Of a stretch of 56,928 bases of DNA, positions 23,855 through 34,609 are shown piece by piece. The stretch's first letter is position 1, and every line of letters begins with the position of its first letter. The DNA comes from Burkholderiales bacterium. Its GTDB lineage: Bacteria > Pseudomonadota > Gammaproteobacteria > Burkholderiales > SG8-41. The notes below the pieces were generated by a model, which saw only the letters and a program-made list of their open reading frames with translations, was not told where the DNA came from and did no database searches. The position numbers and the translations under genes were made by a program. The DNA is taken from contig JAIETP010000015.1 of NCBI GenBank assembly GCA_019744975.1, positions 1 through 56,928 of the forward strand, in the 5' to 3' direction.

Positions 23855-24980
23855 GCCCGGTATCCGCATCCGTTTGCAGCAAAGCGGGCCGATTCCGCTG
23901 GATGCCGTGCTGGACTGCGCGCCAGGCGAAGTGCTGGCGCTGGTCGGGCCGTCGGGCAGCGGCAAGACCACCATCCTGCGCGCGATTGCCGGATTGCAGC
24001 GCGTCAAACACGGCTTGATTCATTGCAATGGCGAATGCTGGTTTGATGGCGAACGTCAGTTCCGGGTGGAGACCCGCCAAAGGCGTGTCGGTTATGTGTT
24101 CCAGAACTACGCACTGTTCCCGCACCTGAGTGCCCTGCACAACGTGATGGAGGCCATGCTCGAACTGCCGGTGGCCGAGCGCGAACGCCGCGCGCGCGAC
24201 GTACTGGCGCGGGTGCGGCTCGCCGGACTTGAGCACCGTGTGCCGGCAGCGCTTTCAGGCGGGCAGCAGCAACGCGTCGCCGTGGCGCGTGCACTGGCGC
24301 GTGAACCGCGGGTGCTGCTGCTCGATGAGCCGTTTTCCGCGGTGGATCGAGCGACGCGTCAGCGTTTGTACCGTGAACTGGCTGAACTGCGGCGTGAACT
24401 GGCGATGCCGGTGATCCTGGTCACGCATGACCTCGATGAAGCCATGATGCTGGCCGACAGGATGTGTGTATTGCATCAGGGCCGCACACTGCAATCCGGT
24501 GATCCCTACGTGGTGATGACGCGCCCGGATAACGTGGAAGTCGCCCATCTGGTCGGCCTGCGCAATGTGTTCCGGGCCGGTGTGCTTGCGCATGACGCGG
24601 AGCGTGGCCTGACCACCATTGAGTGGCGCAAACATCGCCTCGAAGCACGGCTGCAACCGGATTTCCAGGCGGGACAGCAGGTGACCTGGACCATATCACC
24701 GGGGCATCTGGTGTTGCACCGGCGCGACCGGCCGTCGCGCGGCGAGCGCGAAAACCCGGTGTCCGGCAGGGTGCTTGAATATCTGCCGCTGGGCGAAAAC
24801 GTCGCGCTGACCGTGGCTGTCAACGGTCCGGACCGGCCGCCGCTGTTCCTGACCGTCCCCGCGCACACCGCGCGGCGCAACGGCATCGCGCAGGGTGTGG
24901 AGATCGGCGTGTCCCTGCTCGCCGAAGGGATACACCTGATGCCTGCCGACGAGTCGCGCACTCCGGCAAAACCCGCCTAG
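23847..24980 (+). CDS. modC: Molybdate ABC transporter ATP-binding protein ModC
   Basis: A 377-residue ATPase. Walker A is GPSGSGKTT (about 33-41), the Q-loop is VFQNYALFPHLSAL, the signature is LSGGQQQRVAVARAL, and Walker B is VLLLDEPFSAVD. The last 120 or so residues form the regulatory MOP/TOBE region that binds oxyanions in ModC proteins. The ATG at 23847 matches the usual ModC N-terminus, and an in-frame extension into modB is rejected. It is the third ATPase of the importer run. Confidence 0.93.
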   Translation: MTEPGIRIRLQQSGPIPLDAVLDCAPGEVLALVGPSGSGKTTILRAIAGLQRVKHGLIHCNGECWFDGERQFRVETRQRRVGYVFQNYALFPHLSALHNVMEAMLELPVAERERRARDVLARVRLAGLEHRVPAALSGGQQQRVAVARALAREPRVLLLDEPFSAVDRATRQRLYRELAELRRELAMPVILVTHDLDEAMMLADRMCVLHQGRTLQSGDPYVVMTRPDNVEVAHLVGLRNVFRAGVLAHDAERGLTTIEWRKHRLEARLQPDFQAGQQVTWTISPGHLVLHRRDRPSRGERENPVSGRVLEYLPLGENVALTVAVNGPDRPPLFLTVPAHTARRNGIAQGVEIGVSLLAEGIHLMPADESRTPAKPA

Positions 24981-25046
24981 GGTGTGGGGCGGGAACGTCG
25001 GGACCGGGGCGCTGGTAATATTGGTTCCACGAGGAGAACGCAGGGC

Positions 25047-25553
25047 ATGAAAATTTTCGGCTTTGCCGGGTATTCCGGCAGCGGCAAAACCACCTTGATC
25101 GAAAAACTGATTCCGCTGTTTGTGCAGCAGAACCTGAAAGTGTCGCTGATCAAACACGCGCACCACACCTTCGACGTCGACCAGCCGGGCAAGGATTCCT
25201 TTCGCCATCGCCATGCCGGTTGCACCGAGGTGCTGGTGACATCGTCGCGGCGCTGGGCACTGATGCATGAATTGCGCGGTGCGCCGGAACCGGGACTGAC
25301 CGAGCAGATCGAACGCCTGTCGCCCTGCGACCTGCTGCTGGTCGAGGGCTTCAAACACGAACGTATTCCCAAGCTGGAGATTTACCGGTCGGAGGTCGGT
25401 GAATCGCTGCTGCATCCCCACGACAGCAATATTGTCGCGGTGGCCAGTGATGCAAAGGTGGATACCAGGCTGCCGCAGTTCGACCTGAATGCGCCACCGG
25501 CCATCGCGGAATTCATTCTGAAACAGGTCGGGCTGGGGGCCGGCGGACGATGA
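25047..25553 (+). CDS. mobB: Molybdopterin-guanine dinucleotide adaptor MobB
   Basis: A 168-residue GTP-binding protein with a P-loop GYSGSGKTTLIEKL (about 7-20), SLIKHAHHTFDVDQPGKDSFRHRHAG and a LLLVEGFKHERIPKLEIYR segment, all standard for MobB. It assists MobA in attaching GMP to molybdopterin. A GAGGAG lies ten bases before the ATG. An in-frame extension to 24984 lacks family similarity. It overlaps moaD by four bases. mobA itself lies about 24 kb away in the leftward moaA-fdhD-mobA operon. Confidence 0.94.
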   Translation: MKIFGFAGYSGSGKTTLIEKLIPLFVQQNLKVSLIKHAHHTFDVDQPGKDSFRHRHAGCTEVLVTSSRRWALMHELRGAPEPGLTEQIERLSPCDLLLVEGFKHERIPKLEIYRSEVGESLLHPHDSNIVAVASDAKVDTRLPQFDLNAPPAIAEFILKQVGLGAGGR

Positions 25554-25804
25554 TTACGCTGCTGTATTTCGCCCGTTTGCGCGAAGCGCTGGGCACCGGC
25601 CAGGAACAACTGGCGCTGCCGGCCGGTGTGACGACGCTGACCGCATTGCGCGCGCATCTGGCCTTGCGCGGCGGGGTCTGGGCGAAGGAAATGGCCGCGG
25701 AACGCAATCTGCGCGCCGCCGTGAATCAAACGGTCGCTGCGGCGGATGCGCCGGTGACGGATGGCGATGAGGTTGCATTTTTTCCGCCGGTGACTGGCGG
25801 ATAG
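25550..25804 (+). CDS. moaD: Molybdopterin synthase small subunit MoaD
   Basis: An 84-residue ubiquitin-fold sulfur carrier that ends in the PPVTGG tail, whose terminal glycine is thiocarboxylated and donates sulfur to precursor Z. The N-terminal ITLLYFARLREALG and DGDEVAFFPPV motifs are typical. The start overlaps mobB (ATGA), and moaE follows at once, so the two synthase subunits are co-translated. Confidence 0.96.
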   Translation: MITLLYFARLREALGTGQEQLALPAGVTTLTALRAHLALRGGVWAKEMAAERNLRAAVNQTVAAADAPVTDGDEVAFFPPVTGG

Positions 25805-25812
25805 GAGTGACG

Positions 25813-26265
25813 ATGAACGTGCGCGTGCAGCAGCAGGACTTCGACATCAGCGCCGAAATCGCCGCGATGCGCAGCGGCAATCCGAAAATCGGCGCCATCG
25901 CGAGTTTTGTCGGCGTGGTGCGCGACATCAACGAAGGTGATGCCGTATCAACCATGACGCTGGAGCATTACCCCGGCATGACTGAAAAATCGATCGCCGG
26001 CATCATCGACCAGGCGCGCGGCCGCTGGGAGGTGCTGGATGCGCTGGTGATCCACCGCGTCGGCACTTTAAGACCCACGGACCAGATCGTGCTGGTCATC
26101 GTCGCCAGCACGCACCGCGGCGATGCCTTTGCCGCCTGTGAATTCATCATGGATTACCTGAAGACGCAGGCGCCGTTCTGGAAAAAGGAAATCACGCCGC
26201 AGGGCGGGCGCTGGGTGGATGCGCGGGTGACCGATGACAAGGCGGCGGAGCGGTGGAAAACCTGA
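25813..26265 (+). CDS. moaE: Molybdopterin synthase catalytic subunit MoaE
   Basis: A 150-residue protein with the MoaE motifs GAIASFVGVVRD, MTLEHYPGMTEKSI, VIHRVGTLRPTDQIVLV, STHRGDAFAACEFIMDYLKTQAPFWKKE. The last stretch carries the catalytic lysine region. It converts precursor Z to molybdopterin using MoaD thiocarboxylate. AGGAG five bases upstream favours the ATG at 25813 over an in-frame GTG six bases earlier. Its 3' end overlaps the next gene by 13 bases. Confidence 0.96.
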   Translation: MNVRVQQQDFDISAEIAAMRSGNPKIGAIASFVGVVRDINEGDAVSTMTLEHYPGMTEKSIAGIIDQARGRWEVLDALVIHRVGTLRPTDQIVLVIVASTHRGDAFAACEFIMDYLKTQAPFWKKEITPQGGRWVDARVTDDKAAERWKT

Positions 26266-26456
26266 ACCGCTTGCCCGGTAGTGTGCCCAGTCCCTGCGTC
26301 CGCAACTGCTGCCTCGACGACCAGGATATCTGTCTGGGCTGTTACCGCACCATCAGCGAAATCACCGGTTGGAGCGGGGCGGACAATCATCAGAGAAATG
26401 AAATTCTCGCCCGCTGCCAGCAGCGCCGCGAACAGCGGGCGGCGCGGAGCAAATAA
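26253..26456 (+). CDS. DUF1289 domain protein
   Basis: A 67-residue protein with the DUF1289 cysteine pattern SPCVRNCCLDDQDICLGC followed by YRTISEITGWS. The four spaced cysteines suggest an Fe-S or zinc site. The start is a GTG within the end of moaE, with a GGCGGAG-like ribosome site. DUF1289 proteins are widespread small proteins of unknown role. Its coupling to moaE is a positional hint for a link to cofactor metabolism but could be incidental. Confidence 0.85.
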   Translation: MENLNRLPGSVPSPCVRNCCLDDQDICLGCYRTISEITGWSGADNHQRNEILARCQQRREQRAARSK

Positions 26457-26473
26457 ACAGCACTCGTGACTAC

Positions 26474-26502
26474 ATAAAAATATCAATAAAATCAAATATT
26501 TA
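26474..26502 (+). repeat. Dispersed G-free AT element, copy D
   Basis: A 29-base stretch 17 bases after the DUF1289 stop. It matches copy C (40252-40280, read on the minus strand) at 27 of 29 positions. It points the same way as the operon it follows and lies in a convergent gap, 11 bases before the stop codon of the opposing hydrolase gene. Confidence 0.7.
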
Positions 26503-26512
26503 TAATCAATCA

Positions 26513-28192
26513 TTACTGTTGTTTCGCCGGGATGACCGGCAACAACAGATGGGATGCCCTGCTGCCCCCGGCATGAATGGTGTTGTGCGCACCGGCGTTG
26601 TAGTCGGCGTGATAGTGGGTGAAATGCGAGGAGCCGGTGCCGTCCTTGGGGCCGATATCAAGCCGGATCCTGTGGCCCTTGCGGAACACCATGCAGGTTG
26701 GCCAGATCTCGACCTGGCATTCGACGATTTCACCGGGTTTCAACCACTGCCGCTCGTCATGCGCGTGATACGGCCGGTAGGGCAGCGAGCGCTGCGGATC
26801 GAGCTTGCGTTGTGATGCGCGCAGCCATCCCTTGGTCACGCAATACAGCGGCTCGCCGCGTTGGCCGACCTCCGGCAGGTCTTTGCCATCGGGGCCGATA
26901 TTGCGGATGGTGGCGAACAGGTCCATGTCTTTTGCGGTGCTCGACACCCAGAGTTTTAATACGATCGGTCCCGTGATCTCGGTATCCTGTTCGAGTGCGG
27001 CGGTTTCGAAGGACACACCGGTGCGTCCGCCATGGTTATGGCGTCCGCCGGGGGAGGCGGGATAGGTGATTTTGGTTTCCGCGCCGGGTGCCGTTGTATG
27101 CAACCGTCCTTCGGCGGCATCGTTTTCACCCGCCGCTGTTTCACGCAGCGGTTGCAGATAAAACCGGGTCCATTGCGTGCGCGCCAGCGGCCATTCGTTT
27201 TCAAAGCGGAAGGCATAGGGTTTCTTGCTGCCGCCGGTGCGGATTTCGAGCTTGACCGGCGGTTCTTCCATGATTCCGGTGTCGATGCCCTTCAGCCAGT
27301 GATCGAACCAGCGCAACTGGTCCACCCGCGCTTCTTCTGCGTAAAAAGGGTGGAAGTGCGAGCCGGTATGGATGCGCAGTTTTTTGTGCTTCGACGCGGC
27401 GTTCATGTAACCCTCGGTATTGCCGCGGAGATGCAGCGAGGTTCCGCCCCAGTTGCCGACGCTGTAAAGCGGCACTTCAATCCGTTCCCAGCGCGCGCTG
27501 ATCCGCCGCCAGAAATCGGAATCGAGGTCATTGCGCATGTACGTCCACAAGAGATTGTTGTGGAATGCATCGGGGTTGTAGCTGCGGGGTTCACCGAGCA
27601 GGTGGTGTGCGGTCTGCAGCACCCACCAGCTGGTCATGAAACCCGTCGAGAAAATCCCGCCGTGGTAGGCCTGATCGCGGTAGAGGTCGGCACGGCCTTC
27701 CCAGGGCATGATCGCCTTCAGTGAGGGCGGCTGCAGTCCCGCCACGCGCCACTGGAAATTGGCGTGATATGAAATGCCCAGCGCGCCCACCTTGCCCGAA
27801 CACCAGGGCTGTCCGGCGAACCATTCGATCGCGTCGTAGGCATCCACGGCCTCCTGCATCGAGCTGGGTTCCGACAATCCCGGCGACTTGCCCGATCCGC
27901 GGCTGTCGACGCGCACGCAGACGTAACCCCGCGGGCACCACCACAGGGGATTCACGGTCTCCCAGTTCATGTACGGATTGGCTTTTTCCTCCAGATCTTC
28001 CGGCGGTTCCCAGATTTTGTCCTTCTGGTAGGGACCGATGGTGAAAATCACCGGGAAACGTTCGGCGCCGCCATCGGGACGGAACACATCGGCATAAATC
28101 ACGGTGCCGTCGCGCAGCGGGACCTGCACGTCCTTCTCGATGATCATTTTGTAATCCCGGGGTTGGGATGTTTTTACGGATTTGTCGGCCAT
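26513..28192 (-). CDS. CocE/NonD-family serine hydrolase
   Basis: A 559-residue X-Pro dipeptidyl-peptidase-like hydrolase. The alpha/beta-hydrolase part has VPLRDGTVIYADVFRP, CVRVDSRGSGKSPG and the nucleophile motif GISYHA (S141). The helical cap and the C-terminal jelly-roll domain (about 330-559, with GRTGVSFETAALEQDTEITGPIVLKLWVSS) complete the family layout. Such enzymes cleave esters or amides, for example cocaine esterase and glutaryl-7-ACA acylase. No signal peptide is seen. It stands alone, convergent with the molybdopterin run, behind a long upstream region with palindromes. Confidence 0.92.
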   Translation of the reverse strand: MADKSVKTSQPRDYKMIIEKDVQVPLRDGTVIYADVFRPDGGAERFPVIFTIGPYQKDKIWEPPEDLEEKANPYMNWETVNPLWWCPRGYVCVRVDSRGSGKSPGLSEPSSMQEAVDAYDAIEWFAGQPWCSGKVGALGISYHANFQWRVAGLQPPSLKAIMPWEGRADLYRDQAYHGGIFSTGFMTSWWVLQTAHHLLGEPRSYNPDAFHNNLLWTYMRNDLDSDFWRRISARWERIEVPLYSVGNWGGTSLHLRGNTEGYMNAASKHKKLRIHTGSHFHPFYAEEARVDQLRWFDHWLKGIDTGIMEEPPVKLEIRTGGSKKPYAFRFENEWPLARTQWTRFYLQPLRETAAGENDAAEGRLHTTAPGAETKITYPASPGGRHNHGGRTGVSFETAALEQDTEITGPIVLKLWVSSTAKDMDLFATIRNIGPDGKDLPEVGQRGEPLYCVTKGWLRASQRKLDPQRSLPYRPYHAHDERQWLKPGEIVECQVEIWPTCMVFRKGHRIRLDIGPKDGTGSSHFTHYHADYNAGAHNTIHAGGSRASHLLLPVIPAKQQ

Positions 28193-28291
28193 GTGTTCTC
28201 CGGATGCGGCACTGATGACTGGTCACCCTTGCGCAGTGACGCGAGAGGGCAGGTTGGCGCTTTAATACGCTTCCCGATCGTTGTTCTTTTC

Positions 28292-28317
28292 AGTCTGCGG
28301 GAAGTGCAAGGCAGACT
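28292..28317. promoter_or_regulatory. Inverted repeat upstream of the CocE/NonD gene
   Basis: AGTCTGC (28292-28298) and GCAGACT (28311-28317) are exact reverse complements separated by 12 bases, about 100-125 bases upstream of the hydrolase ATG. The spacing fits a dimeric regulator's operator. No regulator gene is adjacent. Confidence 0.4.
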
Positions 28318-28392
28318 ATTCGCTTCATCGCAGATTTTCGACCGCAAGTCCACAAGACGAACATGAATTGAATGCGGAACCATCCGGCGTTC

Positions 28393-28408
28393 TGATGTCC
28401 TGACATCA
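28393..28408. promoter_or_regulatory. 16-bp palindrome between the hydrolase and nhaA
   Basis: TGATGTC-CT-GACATCA is a perfect seven-base inverted repeat with a two-base centre, the form of a GntR- or MarR-type operator. It lies 138 bases upstream of the nhaA ATG and 200 bases from the hydrolase start, so the target gene is uncertain. Confidence 0.4.
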
Positions 28409-28545
28409 TCGTCCCGGGAGCGGATTTGAAGGGACATCCGGACCGCGGGACTGGCGCAGGAAGTGGCCGCGCTGCCGGCTTGTTATGATTACACACCACC
28501 AGCCGTCCCTGCCGCGGCGCAATGCCGAAACATGCGCCTTGAAAC

Positions 28546-29724
<1,179 letters not shown>

Positions 29725-29868
29725 ACCCGACGGGCTGAGACGGGTCATACAGTTATGAACAGGCATTATTGAAAATTCCGTAAATAATGACAAAACATGC
29801 CTCTGACGAGGCAGTCATGTTTTTGGAAAATATCAATAACACGTGCTGTTGCCGAATCCGGGAATCAA

Positions 29869-29882
29869 TTGATTCTGATCAA
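29869..29882 (+). promoter_or_regulatory. FNR/Anr-type box upstream of the universal stress protein gene
   Basis: TTGATTCTGATCAA is an exact match to the FNR consensus TTGAT-N4-ATCAA. A TACATA at 29907-29912 could be the -10 element, placing the box near -43, the class II activator position. This predicts anaerobic induction of the gene starting at 29941. Confidence 0.75.
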
Positions 29883-29940
29883 TTCAATAAGTGTTTCCGG
29901 CTTGGTTACATAATTGTTTTTGTCCGTCAAGGAGGTTCAC

Positions 29941-30411
29941 ATGTACAAGAGAATTCTGGTGCCGATTGATGGCAGTCGCACATCAATGCTGGGCTTGAAG
30001 GAAGCAATCCGGTTGGCCAAGGCCTGCAAGGCAAAACTGCGGCTGATTCATGTCGTTGATGAATCAGTGGTGCTGCAGGACTCGGTCCATACCTTCGGTA
30101 CGACAGATATGCTGGGCATCCTGAAAAAGGGCGGCCAGGAATCCCTCAAAAGAGCCCTTGATCTGGTGGCCAGGCAAGGCGTGAAGGCGGAGTCCGGTCT
30201 GATCGAAAGTTTTACCGGACGAGTCGCCGAGATCGTTGTCCGCGATGCCAAAAAATGGCGCGCGGACCTGATCGTCATGGGCACTCACGGCCGGCGCGGT
30301 TTCAGTCACATGGTAATGGGCAGTGATGCGGAAATGGTGATCAGGTCAACCCCGGTGCCGGTGTTGCTGGTGCGCGGCTCCAAACTCGCGAAACGCCGCC
30401 GCGCAAAATGA
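29941..30411 (+). CDS. Universal stress protein (UspA family)
   Basis: A 156-residue single-domain Usp protein. It begins MYKRILVPIDGSRTSMLGLKEA and carries the ATP-binding signature G-x2-G-x9-GS in MGTHGRRGFSHMVMGS, so it should bind ATP. AAGGAGG lies just before the ATG at 29941, so upstream in-frame codons are not used. The FNR-type box about 60 bases upstream suggests it serves low-oxygen survival, which fits a genome with anaerobic formate metabolism. An 11-base direct repeat (AGAAAGTGCGG) follows the stop. Confidence 0.92.
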   Translation: MYKRILVPIDGSRTSMLGLKEAIRLAKACKAKLRLIHVVDESVVLQDSVHTFGTTDMLGILKKGGQESLKRALDLVARQGVKAESGLIESFTGRVAEIVVRDAKKWRADLIVMGTHGRRGFSHMVMGSDAEMVIRSTPVPVLLVRGSKLAKRRRAK

Positions 30412-30487
30412 GAAAGTGCGGAGAAAGTGCGGTATCGCATGACTGCGACCGACAGTATTTGATAGGCATGGTTATGGATGGTCATTG

Positions 30488-30553
30488 ATAGTAATTGGCT
30501 ATTTTAGTCATTCCAACAATCAATTGGCACTATCCAATCGCAGGGCCTACCCT
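30488..30553 (+). promoter_or_regulatory. OxyR-like array and promoter candidate for the katG region
   Basis: The OxyR tetrad pattern ATAG-N7-CTAT-N7-ATAG-N7-CTAT is matched by ATAG (30488), CTAT (30499), ATTC (30510) and CAAT (30521) at exact seven-base spacings, 13 of 16 positions. TTGGCA at 30524-30529 is a good -35, and TACCCT at 30548-30553 a poor -10 with 18-base spacing. The array abuts the -35 as expected for OxyR activation. Confidence 0.5.
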
Positions 30554-30555
30554 AG

Positions 30556-32910
<2,355 letters not shown>

Positions 32911-32959
32911 TTTTGCTTAAGTAAAAATTTCCGCCTCAAGAGGGCGGAGAGGCTGCAAG

Positions 32960-32995
32960 AAACGGGCGGAACGCGAGTTCTGCCCGTTTTGTTTG
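32960..32995 (+). terminator. Rho-independent terminator of katG
   Basis: A 13-bp stem (32960-32972 with 32977-32989, one G-T pair) closes on a GCGA tetraloop of the stable GNRA type and is followed by TTGTTT. It lies 50 bases after the katG stop. A smaller CCGCC/GGCGG hairpin precedes it at about 32931-32947. Confidence 0.85.
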
Positions 32996-33064
32996 AGCAA
33001 GGCGGATGTTGCTGGGCATTGATTTAAAATAGACGCACTTGCCCAAACTGCAAAAAGCCCGCAC

Positions 33065-33898
33065 ATGAATCAGACCTTTCGCGCCGCATGCCTGCAGCTC
33101 AACAGCGGCAGTGACCTGGCGGCGAATCTCGCCAACGTCAAAAGCATGGTCGCCGAAGCGGCTGGTCAGGGGGCGCAACTGGTGCTGACGCCGGAATACT
33201 CGCTGATGATGGATGGCAGCGGCCGCGTGATGCGCGAGGGTGCGCTGGTTCCGGATGGCGGCACGACGTTGCTTGAGCTGCAGTACCTGGCGCGCAGCCA
33301 CAAGGTCTGGCTGCTGTTTGGTTCACTGACACTGAAAACAGGTGAGGAGCGCATCGTCAACCGTTCGTACCTGATCGCTGCAGATGGCGTGGTGGTGGCG
33401 ACCTACGACAAGATCCACATGTTTGATGTCACGCTGCCCGACGGCAAGGTGATCCGCGAATCGTCGTCGTATCGCCCGGGTGAACAGGCGGTGGTGGCAA
33501 CGATGCCCTGGGGCCTGCTGGGCATGACCATCTGCTACGACGTACGATTCCCGCATCTGTATCGCACACTGGCGCAGCGGGGTGCGCAGTTCATCAGTGT
33601 TCCTGCTTCTTTCCAGCGCCAGACCGGCAAGATGCACTGGCATACCCTGCTCAAGGCGCGTGCCATTGAAAACGCCGCCTACATCCTGGCGCCTGCGATG
33701 TGTGGTGAACATGCGGGCAATCGCCAGACCTATGGCCATGCACTGATCGTCGATCCCTGGGGTGAAGTATTGGCTGATGGTGGTGAGGCGCCCGGCATCA
33801 TTTATGCGGAGATTGATCCGGCGCGGGTGGCGAAAATCCGCGGCATGATGCCGTCGCTGGAGCATGACCGGCCTTATACTGTCGCGGCAATAAAATAA
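33065..33898 (+). CDS. Nitrilase-family carbon-nitrogen hydrolase (Nit/omega-amidase type)
   Basis: A 277-residue amidase of the nitrilase superfamily with the catalytic triad Glu-Lys-Cys visible as E44 (LTPEYSLMM), K116 (YDKIHMFDV) and C157 (GMTICYDVRFPHLYR). Segments match the bacterial Nit2-like branch that hydrolyses omega-amides or deaminated glutathione. Many betaproteobacteria carry such a gene as a housekeeping damage-repair enzyme. The stop codon lies within copy B of the AT element. Confidence 0.92.
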   Translation: MNQTFRAACLQLNSGSDLAANLANVKSMVAEAAGQGAQLVLTPEYSLMMDGSGRVMREGALVPDGGTTLLELQYLARSHKVWLLFGSLTLKTGEERIVNRSYLIAADGVVVATYDKIHMFDVTLPDGKVIRESSSYRPGEQAVVATMPWGLLGMTICYDVRFPHLYRTLAQRGAQFISVPASFQRQTGKMHWHTLLKARAIENAAYILAPAMCGEHAGNRQTYGHALIVDPWGEVLADGGEAPGIIYAEIDPARVAKIRGMMPSLEHDRPYTVAAIK

Positions 33899-33918
33899 TA
33901 AATAAAAACAAATACTTA
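33890..33918 (+). repeat. Dispersed G-free AT element, copy B
   Basis: A 29-base stretch matching copy C at 26 of 29 positions, with the exact 18-base core AATAAAAACAAATACTTA at 33901-33918. It begins inside the last codons of the nitrilase-family gene, includes its TAA, and points the same way as that gene. Confidence 0.7.
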
Positions 33919-33982
33919 AAATAATTTATTTGATTGATGGGTGACATGGCGAAGCCTGCTGTGTCAAGGGTTGGAGGAGGTT

Positions 33983-34609
33983 ATGCCTGATTCAAGGGCT
34001 GCTGGTCCCCGCATGCCGGTGGAGTCCATCCCTGTCGGCGGCACGGTGCCTCGCCGCGACTATGGTCTGCTACGGCCGCTGGGGCGCTGGATACTGCGGC
34101 GACTGGACTGGTGCAGCGAGGGTGCGTTTCCGGATCAGCCGAAGCTGGTCATTGCCATCGCGCCGCATTCCTCCGCCTGGGATTTCATCATCGATGCCGC
34201 CTTTCTCTACGTGATGGGCCTGCGCGTGGCCTTCATCGCCAAACACACCTTGTTTTTCTGGCCGCTCGGCGGCTTCATGCGCTGGCTGGGTGGCATACCG
34301 GTCAACCGCGCCCAGCCGCAGGATCTGGCCGAAGTCATGGCCGCGGCCTTCGGCAAACACGAACAATTGTGGCTGGCGATCACGCCGGAAGGCACGCGCC
34401 GCGAGGGCGCGCGTTTCAAATCCGGTTTTTACCGGATTGCCCGCGCCGCGGGTGTGCCGATCCTGCCGGTGTATTTCAATTACCGGCGGCGGGTCACGGG
34501 TTTTCTGCCGCTGGTGCAGCCGGGGGATGACGTGGCGGCGGGTGTTGAGCAGTTGCGCTTGTTGTTGCAGCAGCACGGTGCACGCCGCCGCAGCAAAACT
34601 GATCAGTAG
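33983..34609 (+). CDS. PlsC-like 1-acylglycerol-3-phosphate acyltransferase family protein
   Basis: A 208-residue acyltransferase with the HX4D catalytic motif in APHSSAWDF (H62, D67), a hydrophobic AKHTLFFWPLGGFMRWLGGIPVNR segment and the substrate motif TPEGTRR (residues 134-140). It should transfer an acyl group to a lysophospholipid or related acceptor at the inner membrane. GGAGGAGG lies just before the ATG at 33983, so the 14-codon upstream extension is rejected. Its 3' end overlaps that of the convergent acyl-CoA dehydrogenase by seven bases. Confidence 0.9.
   Translation: MPDSRAAGPRMPVESIPVGGTVPRRDYGLLRPLGRWILRRLDWCSEGAFPDQPKLVIAIAPHSSAWDFIIDAAFLYVMGLRVAFIAKHTLFFWPLGGFMRWLGGIPVNRAQPQDLAEVMAAAFGKHEQLWLAITPEGTRREGARFKSGFYRIARAAGVPILPVYFNYRRRVTGFLPLVQPGDDVAAGVEQLRLLLQQHGARRRSKTDQ

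Larger units (their letters stand above)
28193..28545. other. Non-coding divergent region between the hydrolase and nhaA
   Basis: 353 bases without a credible gene. They must carry the promoters of the leftward hydrolase and of rightward nhaA. Two palindromes are visible (28292-28317 and 28393-28408, listed separately). No tRNA or terminator was seen, and short frames here lack ribosome sites or family likeness. Confidence 0.6.
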
